From: Rubrivivax sp.
Lineage (GTDB): Bacteria > Pseudomonadota > Gammaproteobacteria > Burkholderiales > Burkholderiaceae_C
Direction of reading: 5' to 3'
DNA: 64,000 nt
Assembly (NCBI GenBank): GCA_026125665.1
Contig: JAHCKS010000008.1
Coordinates: 1 to 64,000 of the forward strand
Shown: positions 51,061-59,568 of the stretch, one piece after another
Layout of the letters: every line of letters begins with the position of its first letter
Position numbering within the stretch: the stretch's first letter is position 1
Translations under genes and position numbers: made by a program
Notes under the pieces: generated by a model
Database searches by the model: none
What the model was told of the DNA's origin: nothing
Seen by the model: the letters and a program-made list of their open reading frames with translations, nothing else

Positions 51061-51792
51061 GTGATCACCAATCTGCAGGCCGGCACCAACGTGCACGAAA
51101 TCGCCGACGGCATCTACCGCATCAACACGCCCATCGCGCTGCCCGACGGGCAGGCGTTCAGCTTCAACCAGTACCTGCTCGTCGACGACGAGCCGCTGCT
51201 GTTCCACACCGGGCCGCGCCGGATGTTTCCGCTGGTGCGCGACGCGGTGGCGGCGGTGATGCCGGTGGCACGGCTGCGCCACGTGGCGCTGTCGCACTTC
51301 GAGGCCGACGAGTGCGGCGCGCTGAACGAGTGGCTCGCCGCAGCGCCGCAGGCCACGCCGCTGTGCAGCCAGGTGGCGGCGATGGTGTCGGTGGCCGACT
51401 ACGCCGACCGGGCGCCGCGCGCGCTGGCCGACGGCGAGAAGCTCGTGCTCGGCCGCCACACCGTGCAGTGGCACGACACGCCGCACGTGCCGCACGGCTG
51501 GGACTGCGGGCTGCTGATGGACGTGACCACGTCCACCTTCTTCTGCGGCGACCTGTTCACGCAGGGTGGCCGTGGCGAGCAGGCCTTGACCGAGAGCGAC
51601 ATCCTCGGCCCGAGCGAGGCGTTCCGCCAGCCGATGGACTACTACGCGCACGCGCCGCACACGGCCGCGACGCTGGCCCGGCTGGCCGCAGCGAAGCCGC
51701 GCACGCTGGCGTGCATGCACGGCAGCGCGTGGCGCGGCGACGGCGCCACGCTGCTGCGGCACCTGGGCGAGGCGCTCGCGGCCCCGCGCTGA
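51061..51792 (+). CDS. Metallo-beta-lactamase-fold protein (ODP/diiron flavoprotein-like domain)
   Basis: A 243-residue stand-alone MBL-fold protein. It resembles the oxygen-reducing diiron (ODP) domain of flavo-diiron proteins: ALSHFEADECGALNEW (HxExDxxG metal set), TPHVPHGWDCG, FFCGDLFTQGG and LACMHGSAWRG. The flavodoxin domain is missing. Metal-ligand completeness suggests an oxygen, NO or peroxide-linked role, but this is inference. It starts at GTG with GAGGAG 7 nt upstream and is divergent from the ECF sigma gene. Confidence 0.85.
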   Translation: MITNLQAGTNVHEIADGIYRINTPIALPDGQAFSFNQYLLVDDEPLLFHTGPRRMFPLVRDAVAAVMPVARLRHVALSHFEADECGALNEWLAAAPQATPLCSQVAAMVSVADYADRAPRALADGEKLVLGRHTVQWHDTPHVPHGWDCGLLMDVTTSTFFCGDLFTQGGRGEQALTESDILGPSEAFRQPMDYYAHAPHTAATLARLAAAKPRTLACMHGSAWRGDGATLLRHLGEALAAPR

Positions 51793-51910
51793 ACAGCGCG
51801 CCACGCTGTTCGATGACATGGAACGACATGCGCGAGGTCGTGGCACGCCGAGGCCGCCGGGTGAACGGCGTGGCACCGGGGTTGATCTTCGACGGCCGAG
51901 CGCCAGGGCG

Positions 51911-51935
51911 GTTGCCGGATCGGGACGGCGGGGTG
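51911..51935 (+). repeat. Dispersed ~25-bp intergenic repeat, copy 4
   Basis: Reads GTTGCCGGATCGGGACGG followed by CGGGGTG, with two changes near the left end compared with copy 3. It lies in the 218-bp space between the MBL-fold gene and the small membrane protein gene. Confidence 0.5.
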
Positions 51936-52010
51936 AGGGGCGGGCACGGCCGCCGGGCGGCGCCGTGCGCGCGCTAGCATGCCGGCATCCCGCCTGCCCG
52001 AGGAGGACCG

Positions 52011-52220
52011 ATGAGCGCGCAGCCCCCGACCCCCCCCGTGCCGCTGCCGCGCCCACGCACCTACGGCCGCGCCACGGTGGCGGCCGTCATCCTCATCGCG
52101 CTCGGCACGCTGTTCCTGCTCGGCAACCTCGGCCTCATCCCGCGCCTCGGCCCGCTGCTGGCGCAGTGGTGGCCGTTGATCCTCATCATCGTCGGGGCGT
52201 CGCTGCTGTTGCGGCGATAG
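52011..52220 (+). CDS. Small two-helix membrane protein (LiaI/DUF5668-like)
   Basis: A 69-residue protein with a proline-rich cytoplasmic start and two short hydrophobic helices (VAAVILIALGTLFLLGNLGLI and PLILIIVGASLLLRR) separated by LGPLLAQWW. The pattern matches the LiaI/LiaF N-terminal membrane module. AGGAGG stands 4 nt before the ATG. Function is unknown. Confidence 0.75.
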   Translation: MSAQPPTPPVPLPRPRTYGRATVAAVILIALGTLFLLGNLGLIPRLGPLLAQWWPLILIIVGASLLLRR

Positions 52221-52263
52221 GCTCCGAGGGCCTCGGCACGTTCCGCGGCGCCCCGGGCGCGCC

Positions 52264-53160
52264 TCAGGCAGCCCGCCAGGCCTGCGCCAGCAAGGCCGCC
52301 AGCCGCGCCGCCGCGGGCGAGAGGTAGCTGTTCTGCCGCCAGGTGACGACGAGCCGGCGCGACATCGTCGCCTCCTTGATGACCACCTCCTTGAGCCCCG
52401 GGATGCCGCCCTTGCGCCCGAGGTGGTGCCGCGAGATGAAGCTCAGCAGCCCCGTCTGCACGATGAGCGAAGGCAGCATCAGCAGCATCGTGCTCTCGAC
52501 CTGCACGCGCGGGCGCGGCAGGCGCCTGCGTTCGAAGGTGTGGTCGAGCCAGTCGCGCGTGGGCGCCCCAGGCGGCTGCAGCGCCCAGCGGTAGGCCGTC
52601 AGGTCCTTCAGCTTCGGTGCCGCGCTGCCGCGGAACAGTTCGTGTTCGGCACTCGCCGCGACCACGATCGCGTCCTCGGCCAGGAACCGGCTCACGCAGC
52701 CGGGCTCCTGCGGGCTTTCGGTGCCCACCATCAGGTCGATCTCGCCGTCGCGCAGCAGCGGCTCCAGCATGGTGACCAGGCCGACGACGGTGCGCAGCGT
52801 CACTTCCGGCGCCTCCTGCAGGAGCTGGCGCGCCGCCGCGGGCAGCAGGAACTGCGCCGCCGTCGGCACGATGCCGATGCGCACGTGGCCCGCGAGCCCC
52901 TGGCCGATGGCGGCGATCTCGCGCCGTGCGTCCTCGGCGTCGAAGCGCAGGCGCTGCGCCCACTTCAGCAGCACGCGCCCTGCCGGGCTCAGGCGGATGC
53001 CGCGCCCGGCCTTCTCGAACAGCGGCGCGCCGCAGTGTTCCTCCAGCCGCCGGATCGCTGCCGTCAGCGCCGGCTGCGTGCGGTGCAGCTGCTCGGCCGA
53101 GCGGCCCATGTGCTCGAGCCTGGCGATGGTCTCGAAGTAGCGCAGGTCCCGCAGGTCCAT
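52264..53160 (-). CDS. LysR-family transcriptional regulator
   Basis: A 298-residue LTTR. The N-terminal helix-turn-helix is DLRYFETIARLEHMGRSAEQLHRTQPALTAAIRRLEEHCGAPLFEKAGRGIRLSPAG, and the PBP2-like effector domain begins GHVRIGIVPTAAQFLLP. It is divergent from a Bug receptor/RraA/dehydrogenase operon with 132 bp between them, so it very likely controls that operon. Its ligand is probably the operon's substrate or an intermediate. Confidence 0.93.
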   Translation of the reverse strand: MDLRDLRYFETIARLEHMGRSAEQLHRTQPALTAAIRRLEEHCGAPLFEKAGRGIRLSPAGRVLLKWAQRLRFDAEDARREIAAIGQGLAGHVRIGIVPTAAQFLLPAAARQLLQEAPEVTLRTVVGLVTMLEPLLRDGEIDLMVGTESPQEPGCVSRFLAEDAIVVAASAEHELFRGSAAPKLKDLTAYRWALQPPGAPTRDWLDHTFERRRLPRPRVQVESTMLLMLPSLIVQTGLLSFISRHHLGRKGGIPGLKEVVIKEATMSRRLVVTWRQNSYLSPAAARLAALLAQAWRAA

Positions 53161-53170
53161 GGCAAAAGTC

Positions 53171-53202
53171 CCATTGATGGTTTTCAAGAAACTATCGATT
53201 GG
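53171..53202. promoter_or_regulatory. Imperfect dyad, candidate LysR operator
   Basis: CCATTGATGGTTT and AAACTATCGATTGG form an imperfect inverted repeat about a TCAAG centre, matching at 11 of 13 paired positions. It is markedly A/T-richer than its surroundings and begins 10 bp before the lysR start, in the divergent intergenic region. The location and T-N11-A-like spacing suit an LTTR site serving both promoters. Confidence 0.5.
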
Positions 53203-53292
53203 ACTGTAGGTGATCGGCGGCCAATACTGCAATCCGTCGAACGAGCCCGGCAACGACCGGGCGCCCGCCACGCCGAACCGGAGACATCACCG

Positions 53293-54270
53293 ATGCAAGC
53301 CTCCCGCCGCCTGCTGCTCGCTCTCGCCGCCAGCACCCTCGCGACCGCCACCGGCGGCGCCTTCGCGCAAGCCTGGCCCGCCAAGCCGATCCGCCTCGTC
53401 GTGCCCTTCCCGCCCGGCGGCGGCACCGACACCATCGCCCGCGAGACGAGCCAGCGCGTGGCCGCCGCCACCGGCTGGACCTTCGTCATCGACAACAAGC
53501 CGGGTGCCGGCGGCAACCTGGGCGTCGACTCGGTCGCCAAGGCGCCCGCCGACGGCTACACCATCGTCATCGGCCAGACGAGCAACCTGGCGATCAACCC
53601 GACGCTGTACGCGAAGATGCCGTACGACTCGCAGAAGGACCTGGCGCCGATCGTGCTGCTCGCCAACGCGCCGCTGGTCATGGTCACCGGCACGACCACG
53701 CCCTACAAGACGCTCGCCGATGCGGTGAACGCGGCCAAGGGCAAGCCGGGCGCGATCAACTTCGCCTCGCCCGGCAACGGCACCGTCGCGCACCTGACGA
53801 GCGAGCTCTTCCAGAAGGCCGCGGGCGTGAAGACGCAGCACATCCCGTACAAGGGCGCCGCGCAGGCGCTCACCGACGTGATCAGCGGCAACGTCGAGCT
53901 GTACATGTCGTCGGTGCCCACGCTCATCGGCCAGATCCGCAACGGCAAGCTGCGCCCGCTGGCCGTGACCTCGGCCAAGCGCGTGGACGACCTGCCGAAC
54001 GTGCCGACGATCAACGAGTCGGGCTACAAGGGCTTCGACGCCGTCACCTGGTTCGGCCTGCTGGCGCCCGCCGGCACGCCCAAGGACGTGATCGCGAAGC
54101 TGAACGCCGAGTTCAACAAGGCGCTGCAGAGCCCCGAGGTGCGCAAGTCGCTCGGCGAACAAGGCGCCGATCCGGCCGGCGGCACGCCCGAGCAGTTCGC
54201 CGCGCTGATCAAGGACGACCTGCCGCGCTGGGGCAAGGTCGTCAAGGAATCCGGCGCGAAGATCGACTGA
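53293..54270 (+). CDS. Tripartite tricarboxylate transporter substrate-binding protein (Bug family)
   Basis: A 325-residue periplasmic binding protein. A signal peptide ends GGAFAQA, then WPAKPIRLVVPFPPGGGTDTIAR. IDNKPGAGGNLGVDSVAKAPADGYTIVIG, MPYDSQKDLAPI and INESGYKGFDAVTWFGLLAPAGTP follow the family pattern closely. It is first in a LysR-linked operon with RraA-like and 2-hydroxyacid dehydrogenase genes, so a hydroxy- or oxo-acid ligand is likely. No permease gene is nearby. Confidence 0.93.
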   Translation: MQASRRLLLALAASTLATATGGAFAQAWPAKPIRLVVPFPPGGGTDTIARETSQRVAAATGWTFVIDNKPGAGGNLGVDSVAKAPADGYTIVIGQTSNLAINPTLYAKMPYDSQKDLAPIVLLANAPLVMVTGTTTPYKTLADAVNAAKGKPGAINFASPGNGTVAHLTSELFQKAAGVKTQHIPYKGAAQALTDVISGNVELYMSSVPTLIGQIRNGKLRPLAVTSAKRVDDLPNVPTINESGYKGFDAVTWFGLLAPAGTPKDVIAKLNAEFNKALQSPEVRKSLGEQGADPAGGTPEQFAALIKDDLPRWGKVVKESGAKID

Positions 54271-54449
54271 GGCGCCGCGCGCCCGGCTGCGGTCCACGGC
54301 GGACTGGTCCCCCCGCGGGATCGGCCTGACCCGCCGAGCCGCGTCGGGCCGAGCCTCAACTCACCTTCGCCCCTGGGCCTGGCCGCCGAGCCGCCCGAGC
54401 CCGCCGGGGCTGGCACCGGCAACCCCACCGAACCCTCTTGGAGATTCGC

Positions 54450-55148
54450 ATGAGTCAAGCCGCTGCATTGCCCGACGTGATCCGGGACTTTCAACGTGTC
54501 GACGCCAAGGTCGTCGCCGAAGCCGCGCAGTTCCCCTCGTCGATCCTCGCCGACGTTGCCGGCCGGCGCGGCGCGCTGAGCGGCCGCATCGCGGCGCTGG
54601 CACCGACGATGAAGTTCGCCGGCCCCGCGCTCACCGTCGAGGTGCGACCCGGCGACAACCTGATGATCCACGCCGCGATGGCGATCGCCAAGCCGGGCGA
54701 CGTCATCGTCGTCGACGGCAAGGGCGACCTCTCGAGCGCGCTGATGGGCGAGATCATGTGCCAGCAGTGCGTGGCGCTCGGCGTGGCCGCCGTCGTCATC
54801 GACGGCGCGGTGCGCGACAGCGTCGCCATCCGCGAGCTTGGCCTGCCGATGTACGCGGCGGGGCTGAACCCCAACGGCCCGACGAAGTTCGTGCCCGGCC
54901 GGCTGAACCATCCCATCTCCATTGGCGGCGTGAGCGTGCGGCCCGGCGACCTCGTCGTCGGCGACGCCGACGGCGTCACAGTCATCGAGCGCGAGAAGGC
55001 CGCAGCGATGCTGCCACTGGCCGCGGAGAAGGTGGCCGCCGAGACGAAACGCATCGCCGACATCAAGAGCCGCAAGGCGCTGCGCCCGGGCTGGCTCGAC
55101 GGCGCGCTGCGCGCCGCCGGCGTCATCAAGGAAGGCGAGACGCTGTGA
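54450..55148 (+). CDS. RraA/HMG-CHA aldolase family protein
   Basis: A 232-residue protein of the RraA-like superfamily. Key family stretches are GPALTVEVRPGDNLMIHAAMAIAKPGDVIVVDGKGDLSSALMGEIM and VAAVVIDGAVRDSVAIRELGLPMYAAG, where the Arg-Asp pair of GAVRD binds pyruvate/metal in class II aldolases. The extended C-terminus is typical of 4-hydroxy-4-methyl-2-oxoglutarate/CHA aldolase-like members rather than RNase E regulator RraA. The Shine-Dalgarno TTGGAGA precedes ATG 54450. It probably cleaves a 4-hydroxy-2-oxo acid to pyruvate. Confidence 0.88.
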   Translation: MSQAAALPDVIRDFQRVDAKVVAEAAQFPSSILADVAGRRGALSGRIAALAPTMKFAGPALTVEVRPGDNLMIHAAMAIAKPGDVIVVDGKGDLSSALMGEIMCQQCVALGVAAVVIDGAVRDSVAIRELGLPMYAAGLNPNGPTKFVPGRLNHPISIGGVSVRPGDLVVGDADGVTVIEREKAAAMLPLAAEKVAAETKRIADIKSRKALRPGWLDGALRAAGVIKEGETL

Positions 55149-56071
55149 GCACGAAACGCCCCGTCTTCCTCGTCACCGGCAACGACCTGGCGCCCGAAGC
55201 GCTGGCGCTGCTCGGCGACTACGAGGTGGTGTTCGCCGGCAAGACGCCGACCGAGGACGACATCGTCGCGCTGTGCAAGCAGCACGACCCGGTGGCGATC
55301 ATCGTGCGCTACAGCAAGGTAGGCGCGGCCGCGATGGACGCGGCACCGCATCTCAAGGTCATCTCCAAACACGGCAGCGGCACCGACACGATCGACAAGG
55401 TGGCGGCCAAGGCGCGCGGCATCGAGGTCGTGGCGGCCGTCGGTGCCAACGCCGCCGCGGTGGCCGAGCAGGCGCTGGCGCTGCTGCTGGCCTGCGCCAA
55501 GTCGGTGGTCACGCTGAACGAGCGGATGCACGCCGGGCATTGGGACAAGGCGACGCACAAGAGCGTCGAGCTCGAAGGCCGCACGGTCGGAGTCATCGGC
55601 CTGGGCGCCATCGGGCTGCGCTTTGCGCGCATGGCCGACGCGATGGGGATGCGCGTGCTCGGTTTCGATCCGTATGCGAAGAACCTGCCGGCCTACGTGC
55701 AGAGCGTCGATCTCGCGACGATCTGGCGCGAGTCCGATGCGATCTCGTTGCATTGCCCACTGACCACCGACAACGCGAAGCTCCTCAACACACGCACGCT
55801 GGCCGCGTGCAAGCAGGGCGTCATCGTCGTCAACACGGCGCGCGGCGGGTTGATCGACGAGGCCGCGCTGCTCGACGCGGTGCGCTCGGGGCAGGTCGGC
55901 AGCGCCGGCCTCGACAGCTTCGCGGTGGAGCCGATGACAGCGCCGCACCCGTTCCACGGCGAGAAGCGGATCACCCTTAGCCCGCACATCGGCGGCGTCA
56001 CCGCCGACGCGTACGTGAAGATGGGCGTCGCCGCGGCGCGGAACGCACTCGCCGTGCTCGTCAAGCGCTAG
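55145..56071 (+). CDS. D-2-hydroxyacid dehydrogenase (NAD-dependent)
   Basis: A 308-residue enzyme of the SerA/GyaR type. The Rossmann motif is TVGVIGLGAIGLRFARMADAMGMRVLGFDPY. Catalytic Arg lies in VVNTARGGLIDEAAL, Glu in SFAVEPMTAPHPF and His in LSPHIGGVT. It interconverts a 2-oxo acid and a D-2-hydroxy acid with NAD(H). The GTG start overlaps the RraA-like stop as GTGA. Together they could convert a hydroxyacid to an oxo acid and then split it by aldol cleavage. Confidence 0.92.
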   Translation: MSTKRPVFLVTGNDLAPEALALLGDYEVVFAGKTPTEDDIVALCKQHDPVAIIVRYSKVGAAAMDAAPHLKVISKHGSGTDTIDKVAAKARGIEVVAAVGANAAAVAEQALALLLACAKSVVTLNERMHAGHWDKATHKSVELEGRTVGVIGLGAIGLRFARMADAMGMRVLGFDPYAKNLPAYVQSVDLATIWRESDAISLHCPLTTDNAKLLNTRTLAACKQGVIVVNTARGGLIDEAALLDAVRSGQVGSAGLDSFAVEPMTAPHPFHGEKRITLSPHIGGVTADAYVKMGVAAARNALAVLVKR

Positions 56072-56087
56072 GCGGGCGCGCACCCCC

Positions 56088-56729
56088 TCACCACTTCGGC
56101 GCGATGCGCTCCCCCGGCAGCACCTCGTACGGGTCGCCCCAGCCCGGCAGCGCGCGCAGCCGCTCCACCCACGCGGCGACGTTCGGGAACTTCGCGGGCC
56201 AGTCGTAGCCGCTCTCGGCCACCGGGTAGAAGAGGTAACCCGAGAGCGAGAAGTCGGCGATCGAGGGTTGATTGCCGACGAGGTACTGCGAGGTCGCCAG
56301 GTGCTTGTCGACGATGCCGAAGGCGTTGTCCAGCCGCCCGCGCAGCCAGTTCATCACCGCCGGGTCGGGCGCCGCGGGGCCGAAGGCCTTCATGAAGCGG
56401 TAGCTCGCGAAGTAGCTCGTGAGCCTGTGGTTGTCGAAGAACAGCCAGCGCAGCGCCTCGAACTTCTCGTCGTCGCCGGCGCCGAGGAAGCGGCCGTGTT
56501 TGCCCGCCAGGTACGTGAGGATGACGCCCGACTGCGTCAGCCGGCGCGTGCCGTCGTCGAGCACCGGCACCTCGCCCATCTCGTTGGTGGCGCCGCGCCA
56601 CTCGGGCGTGCGCGTCACGCCGTGCATGAAGTCGACGAAGCGCGTCTCGTAGCGCAGGCCGAGCGCGCGCAGCATGAAGGCGACCTTGAAGGTGTTGCCG
56701 GACTGGCAGAAGCCGTGCAGGACGAGCAT
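56088..56729 (-). CDS. Glutathione S-transferase
   Basis: A 213-residue GST. The N-domain begins [25 protein letters not shown] with Ser-Gly-Asn in the glutathione-contact loop, then [12 protein letters not shown] and [16 protein letters not shown]. The C-domain includes [20 protein letters not shown] with the conserved Asp. Class is beta/Ure2p-related and the substrate is unknown. It is convergent with the dehydrogenase gene (16-bp gap) and divergent from the TrpB2 gene. Confidence 0.93.
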   Translation of the reverse strand: MLVLHGFCQSGNTFKVAFMLRALGLRYETRFVDFMHGVTRTPEWRGATNEMGEVPVLDDGTRRLTQSGVILTYLAGKHGRFLGAGDDEKFEALRWLFFDNHRLTSYFASYRFMKAFGPAAPDPAVMNWLRGRLDNAFGIVDKHLATSQYLVGNQPSIADFSLSGYLFYPVAESGYDWPAKFPNVAAWVERLRALPGWGDPYEVLPGERIAPKW

Positions 56730-56851
56730 GGGCAGGATCCTCCGGGGGATGCGGTGGTGCGCCGATTCTTCCGCAAGCCGTGCCTGGCGCGACCGGCCGT
56801 GCGACCGGGCGTAGCATGGTCGTTCCCGCCACGCCGCCGAGGAGACAGCGA

Positions 56852-58225
56852 ATGAACGCGCCCACCAAGTACGTCCTGGACGAGTCGCAGATGCCGCGCC
56901 ACTGGTACAACATCATGGCCGACCTGCCCGAGCCGCTGGCGCCGCCGCTGCACCCGGGCACGCTGAAGCCGCTCGGGCCCGACGACCTGGCGCCGCTGTT
57001 CCCGATGGAGCTCGTCATGCAGGAGGTGAGCGCCGAGCGCGAGGTGCCGATTCCGGAGCCGGTGCGCGAGGTGTTCCGCCTGTGGCGGCCCTCGCCGCTG
57101 GTGCGTGCGCACCGGCTCGAGAAGGCGCTCGGCACGCCGGCGAAGATCTACTACAAGTACGAAGGCGTCTCGCCCGCCGGCTCGCACAAGCCGAACACCG
57201 CCGTGCCGCAGGCCTGGTACAACGCCCAGGCCGGCATCAGGAAGCTCACCACCGAAACCGGCGCCGGCCAGTGGGGCAGCTCGCTCGCCTTCGCGGGCGC
57301 CCTCTTCGGCATCGACGTCACCATCTACCAGGTGCGCGTGTCGTACGACCAGAAGCCGTACCGCCGCGCGCTGATGGAGACCTACGGCGCGAAATGCCTG
57401 CCGTCGCCGTCGGACACCACGCAGTCCGGCCGCGCCATCCTCGCGAAGGACCCGAACCACCCCGGCTCGCTCGGCATCGCCATCAGCGAGGCGGTGGAGG
57501 TGGCCGCCACGCACGACGACGTGAAGTACTCGCTCGGCTCGGTGCTGAACCACGTGCTGATGCACCAGACCATCATCGGCCAGGAGGCGATGATGCAGCT
57601 CGAGATGGCCGGCGACGACCCCGATGTCATCGTCGGCTGCACCGGCGGCGGCAGCAACTTCGCCGGCATCGCCTTCCCGTTCATCGGCCAGCAGCTGCGC
57701 GGCAAGGGCAAGACGAAGCAGCGGCGCATCGTCGCCGTGGAGCCGGCCGCCTGCCCGAGCCTGACGCGTGGCAGGTTCGCCTACGACTTCGGCGACACGA
57801 GCCACCTCACGCCGCTGGTGAAGATGCACACGCTGGGCAGCACCTTCACGCCGCCCGGCTTCCATGCCGGCGGGCTGCGGTATCACGGCATGGCACCGCT
57901 CGTCTCGCACCTGCACGCGCTGAAGCTGATCGAAGCCACCGCGTACCCGCAGAACGCCTGCTTCGAAGCGGGCGTGCTGTTCGCGCGTGCCGAAGGCATC
58001 GTGCCGGCGCCCGAGGCGAACCACGCGGTGAAGGGGGCCATCGTCGAGGCGCTGCGCTGCAAGCAGCAGGGCAGGAGCGAGGTGATCCTCTTCAACCTGT
58101 GCGGCCACGGCCACTTCGACATGAGCGCCTACGCCGCCTACGCGGCGGGCAAGCTGGTCGACCAGGCCTACGACGAGAAGGAGCTGGCGATGGCACTCGC
58201 CGGCCTGCCGGCGGTCCCGGCCTGA
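56852..58225 (+). CDS. TrpB2-type tryptophan synthase beta-like PLP enzyme
   Basis: A 457-residue PLP enzyme, longer than classical TrpB (about 400) and belonging to the TrpB2 group: N-terminal [21 protein letters not shown], then [39 protein letters not shown] with the Schiff-base Lys. [10 protein letters not shown] binds the cofactor phosphate. TrpB2 can make tryptophan from indole and serine, or from phosphoserine, and may act as an indole-salvage enzyme. No trpA or other trp gene is nearby. GAGGAG stands upstream of the ATG. Confidence 0.93.
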   Translation: MNAPTKYVLDESQMPRHWYNIMADLPEPLAPPLHPGTLKPLGPDDLAPLFPMELVMQEVSAEREVPIPEPVREVFRLWRPSPLVRAHRLEKALGTPAKIYYKYEGVSPAGSHKPNTAVPQAWYNAQAGIRKLTTETGAGQWGSSLAFAGALFGIDVTIYQVRVSYDQKPYRRALMETYGAKCLPSPSDTTQSGRAILAKDPNHPGSLGIAISEAVEVAATHDDVKYSLGSVLNHVLMHQTIIGQEAMMQLEMAGDDPDVIVGCTGGGSNFAGIAFPFIGQQLRGKGKTKQRRIVAVEPAACPSLTRGRFAYDFGDTSHLTPLVKMHTLGSTFTPPGFHAGGLRYHGMAPLVSHLHALKLIEATAYPQNACFEAGVLFARAEGIVPAPEANHAVKGAIVEALRCKQQGRSEVILFNLCGHGHFDMSAYAAYAAGKLVDQAYDEKELAMALAGLPAVPA

Positions 58226-58256
58226 GCGCCGGCCTGCCGGCCGTGCCCGCCTGAGC
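58199..58256 (+). repeat. 29-bp tandem duplication spanning the TrpB2 stop codon
   Basis: Positions 58199-58227 hold the last nine codons of the gene with its TGA. Positions 58228-58256 repeat that 29-bp segment with three mismatches, including a second TGA. The second copy is untranslated unless the first stop is bypassed. It looks like a local duplication that has begun to diverge. Confidence 0.8.
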
Positions 58257-58281
58257 CGCCGGCCCGGCCCCCGCAGGCCGA

Positions 58282-59484
58282 TCAGGCGGGCGCGCGCAAC
58301 GCGGCCTCCGGGTCGTGGCCGTAGAGCCACCCGTTGGCGCGCAGCGGGTCGCCCTGCGCGAGCTCGGCATCGCGCCGAAGCTGCTCGGGGCCGTCGGGCA
58401 GGTGGTTGCGCAACTCGCGGCCGCGGCTCATCAGCTGCACCTGGCTGGCGCGCGGCCGGCGCACGGCCTCGTAGCGCAGCAGCGCCTGCGGCGCGCTCTC
58501 GCGCGTGGCGCCGGCGAAGCAGGCGGCGAGCACCTGCGCGTCTTCCAGCGCCTGCGCCGCGCCCTGCCCGAAGAACGGCAGCATCGCGTGCGCCGCGTCG
58601 CCCAGCAGCGTGACGCGGCCGTCGGTCCACTGCGGCAGCGGGTCGCGGTCGTACAGGGCCCAGCGCATCGTGCGCCCGGCCGCGCCGACGAGCCCGCGCA
58701 GCCGGGCGTCCCAGCCTTCGAACTCCGCCGCGAGCTCGGCCACGTCGCCTTCGGCCGTCCACGACTCGGTGCGCCAGTCGCCCGCGGGCACGATGGCCAC
58801 CAGGTTCACGAGCCGCCCGCCGGAGATCGGGTAGTGCACGACGTGGCGCCCGGGCCCGAGCCACAGCGTCTGCACGGGCCGCCGCGCATGCGCGGGTGCA
58901 CGTTCGGCGTCGATCAGGCAGCGGAAGGCACACAGCCCCGAGAAGCGCGGCGACGGCGCGGCGGCCGGGCCGGGCAACGCCGACGCGACCACCGAGTGGA
59001 TGCCGTCGGCGCCGACGACGACGTCGGCCACGACCTCGTGCCGCGTGCCGTCGCGCGAGCTGAAGGTGATCTCGACCTCGCCGCCGGACTGCCGGCAGCC
59101 GATGCAGCGGTGATCGAGCCGCAGCTGCTGCGGCGGCAGCGCCTCCTGCAGCAGCGCCAGCAGGTCGGCACGGTGCGCCACGTAGCACGGCGCGCCGTAC
59201 ATCCGTTCGCACGCCTCGCCCATCGGCTGCACGAAGAGCACGCGGCCGTCCTGCCAGCGGCGGAACTCCCACGCCGCCTCGAGGCGCACGGCGAAGCGCG
59301 CGAGCCCGTCCGCCAGGCCGAGCAGCGCCAGCGGCCGCACCATGTTCGGCGCCACGACGACGCCGGCGCCCACCTCGCGCAGCACCGGGGCCTGTTCGTA
59401 GACCGTGGCGTCCAGCCCGGCCCTGCGGAGAAGGAGCGCGGCGGCCAGCCCGCCGAGGCCGCCGCCGACGATGGCGATTCGCAT
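58282..59484 (-). CDS. FAD-dependent aromatic-ring monooxygenase (salicylate hydroxylase-like)
   Basis: A 400-residue class A flavoprotein monooxygenase. The FAD dinucleotide motif is IAIVGGGLGGLAAALLLRRAG, the DG motif VVVGADGIHSVV, and the GD motif VTLLGDAAHAMLPFFGQGAAQALEDA. The layout suits salicylate 1-hydroxylase, 3-hydroxybenzoate 6-hydroxylase and 6-hydroxynicotinate monooxygenase relatives. It lies on the same strand downstream of the molybdenum hydroxylase genes (84-bp gap), so the two may act in sequence on an N-heteroaromatic ring. That link is inference. Confidence 0.9.
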   Translation of the reverse strand: MRIAIVGGGLGGLAAALLLRRAGLDATVYEQAPVLREVGAGVVVAPNMVRPLALLGLADGLARFAVRLEAAWEFRRWQDGRVLFVQPMGEACERMYGAPCYVAHRADLLALLQEALPPQQLRLDHRCIGCRQSGGEVEITFSSRDGTRHEVVADVVVGADGIHSVVASALPGPAAAPSPRFSGLCAFRCLIDAERAPAHARRPVQTLWLGPGRHVVHYPISGGRLVNLVAIVPAGDWRTESWTAEGDVAELAAEFEGWDARLRGLVGAAGRTMRWALYDRDPLPQWTDGRVTLLGDAAHAMLPFFGQGAAQALEDAQVLAACFAGATRESAPQALLRYEAVRRPRASQVQLMSRGRELRNHLPDGPEQLRRDAELAQGDPLRANGWLYGHDPEAALRAPA

Positions 59485-59568
59485 GCAGCGCAGGATAGTG
59501 GCTCCCGCACCGCACGCGCCGCGGCGGCGCGCCAGCCCGCGCGGGCGACGCCCTTCGCCGGGCGCGCG

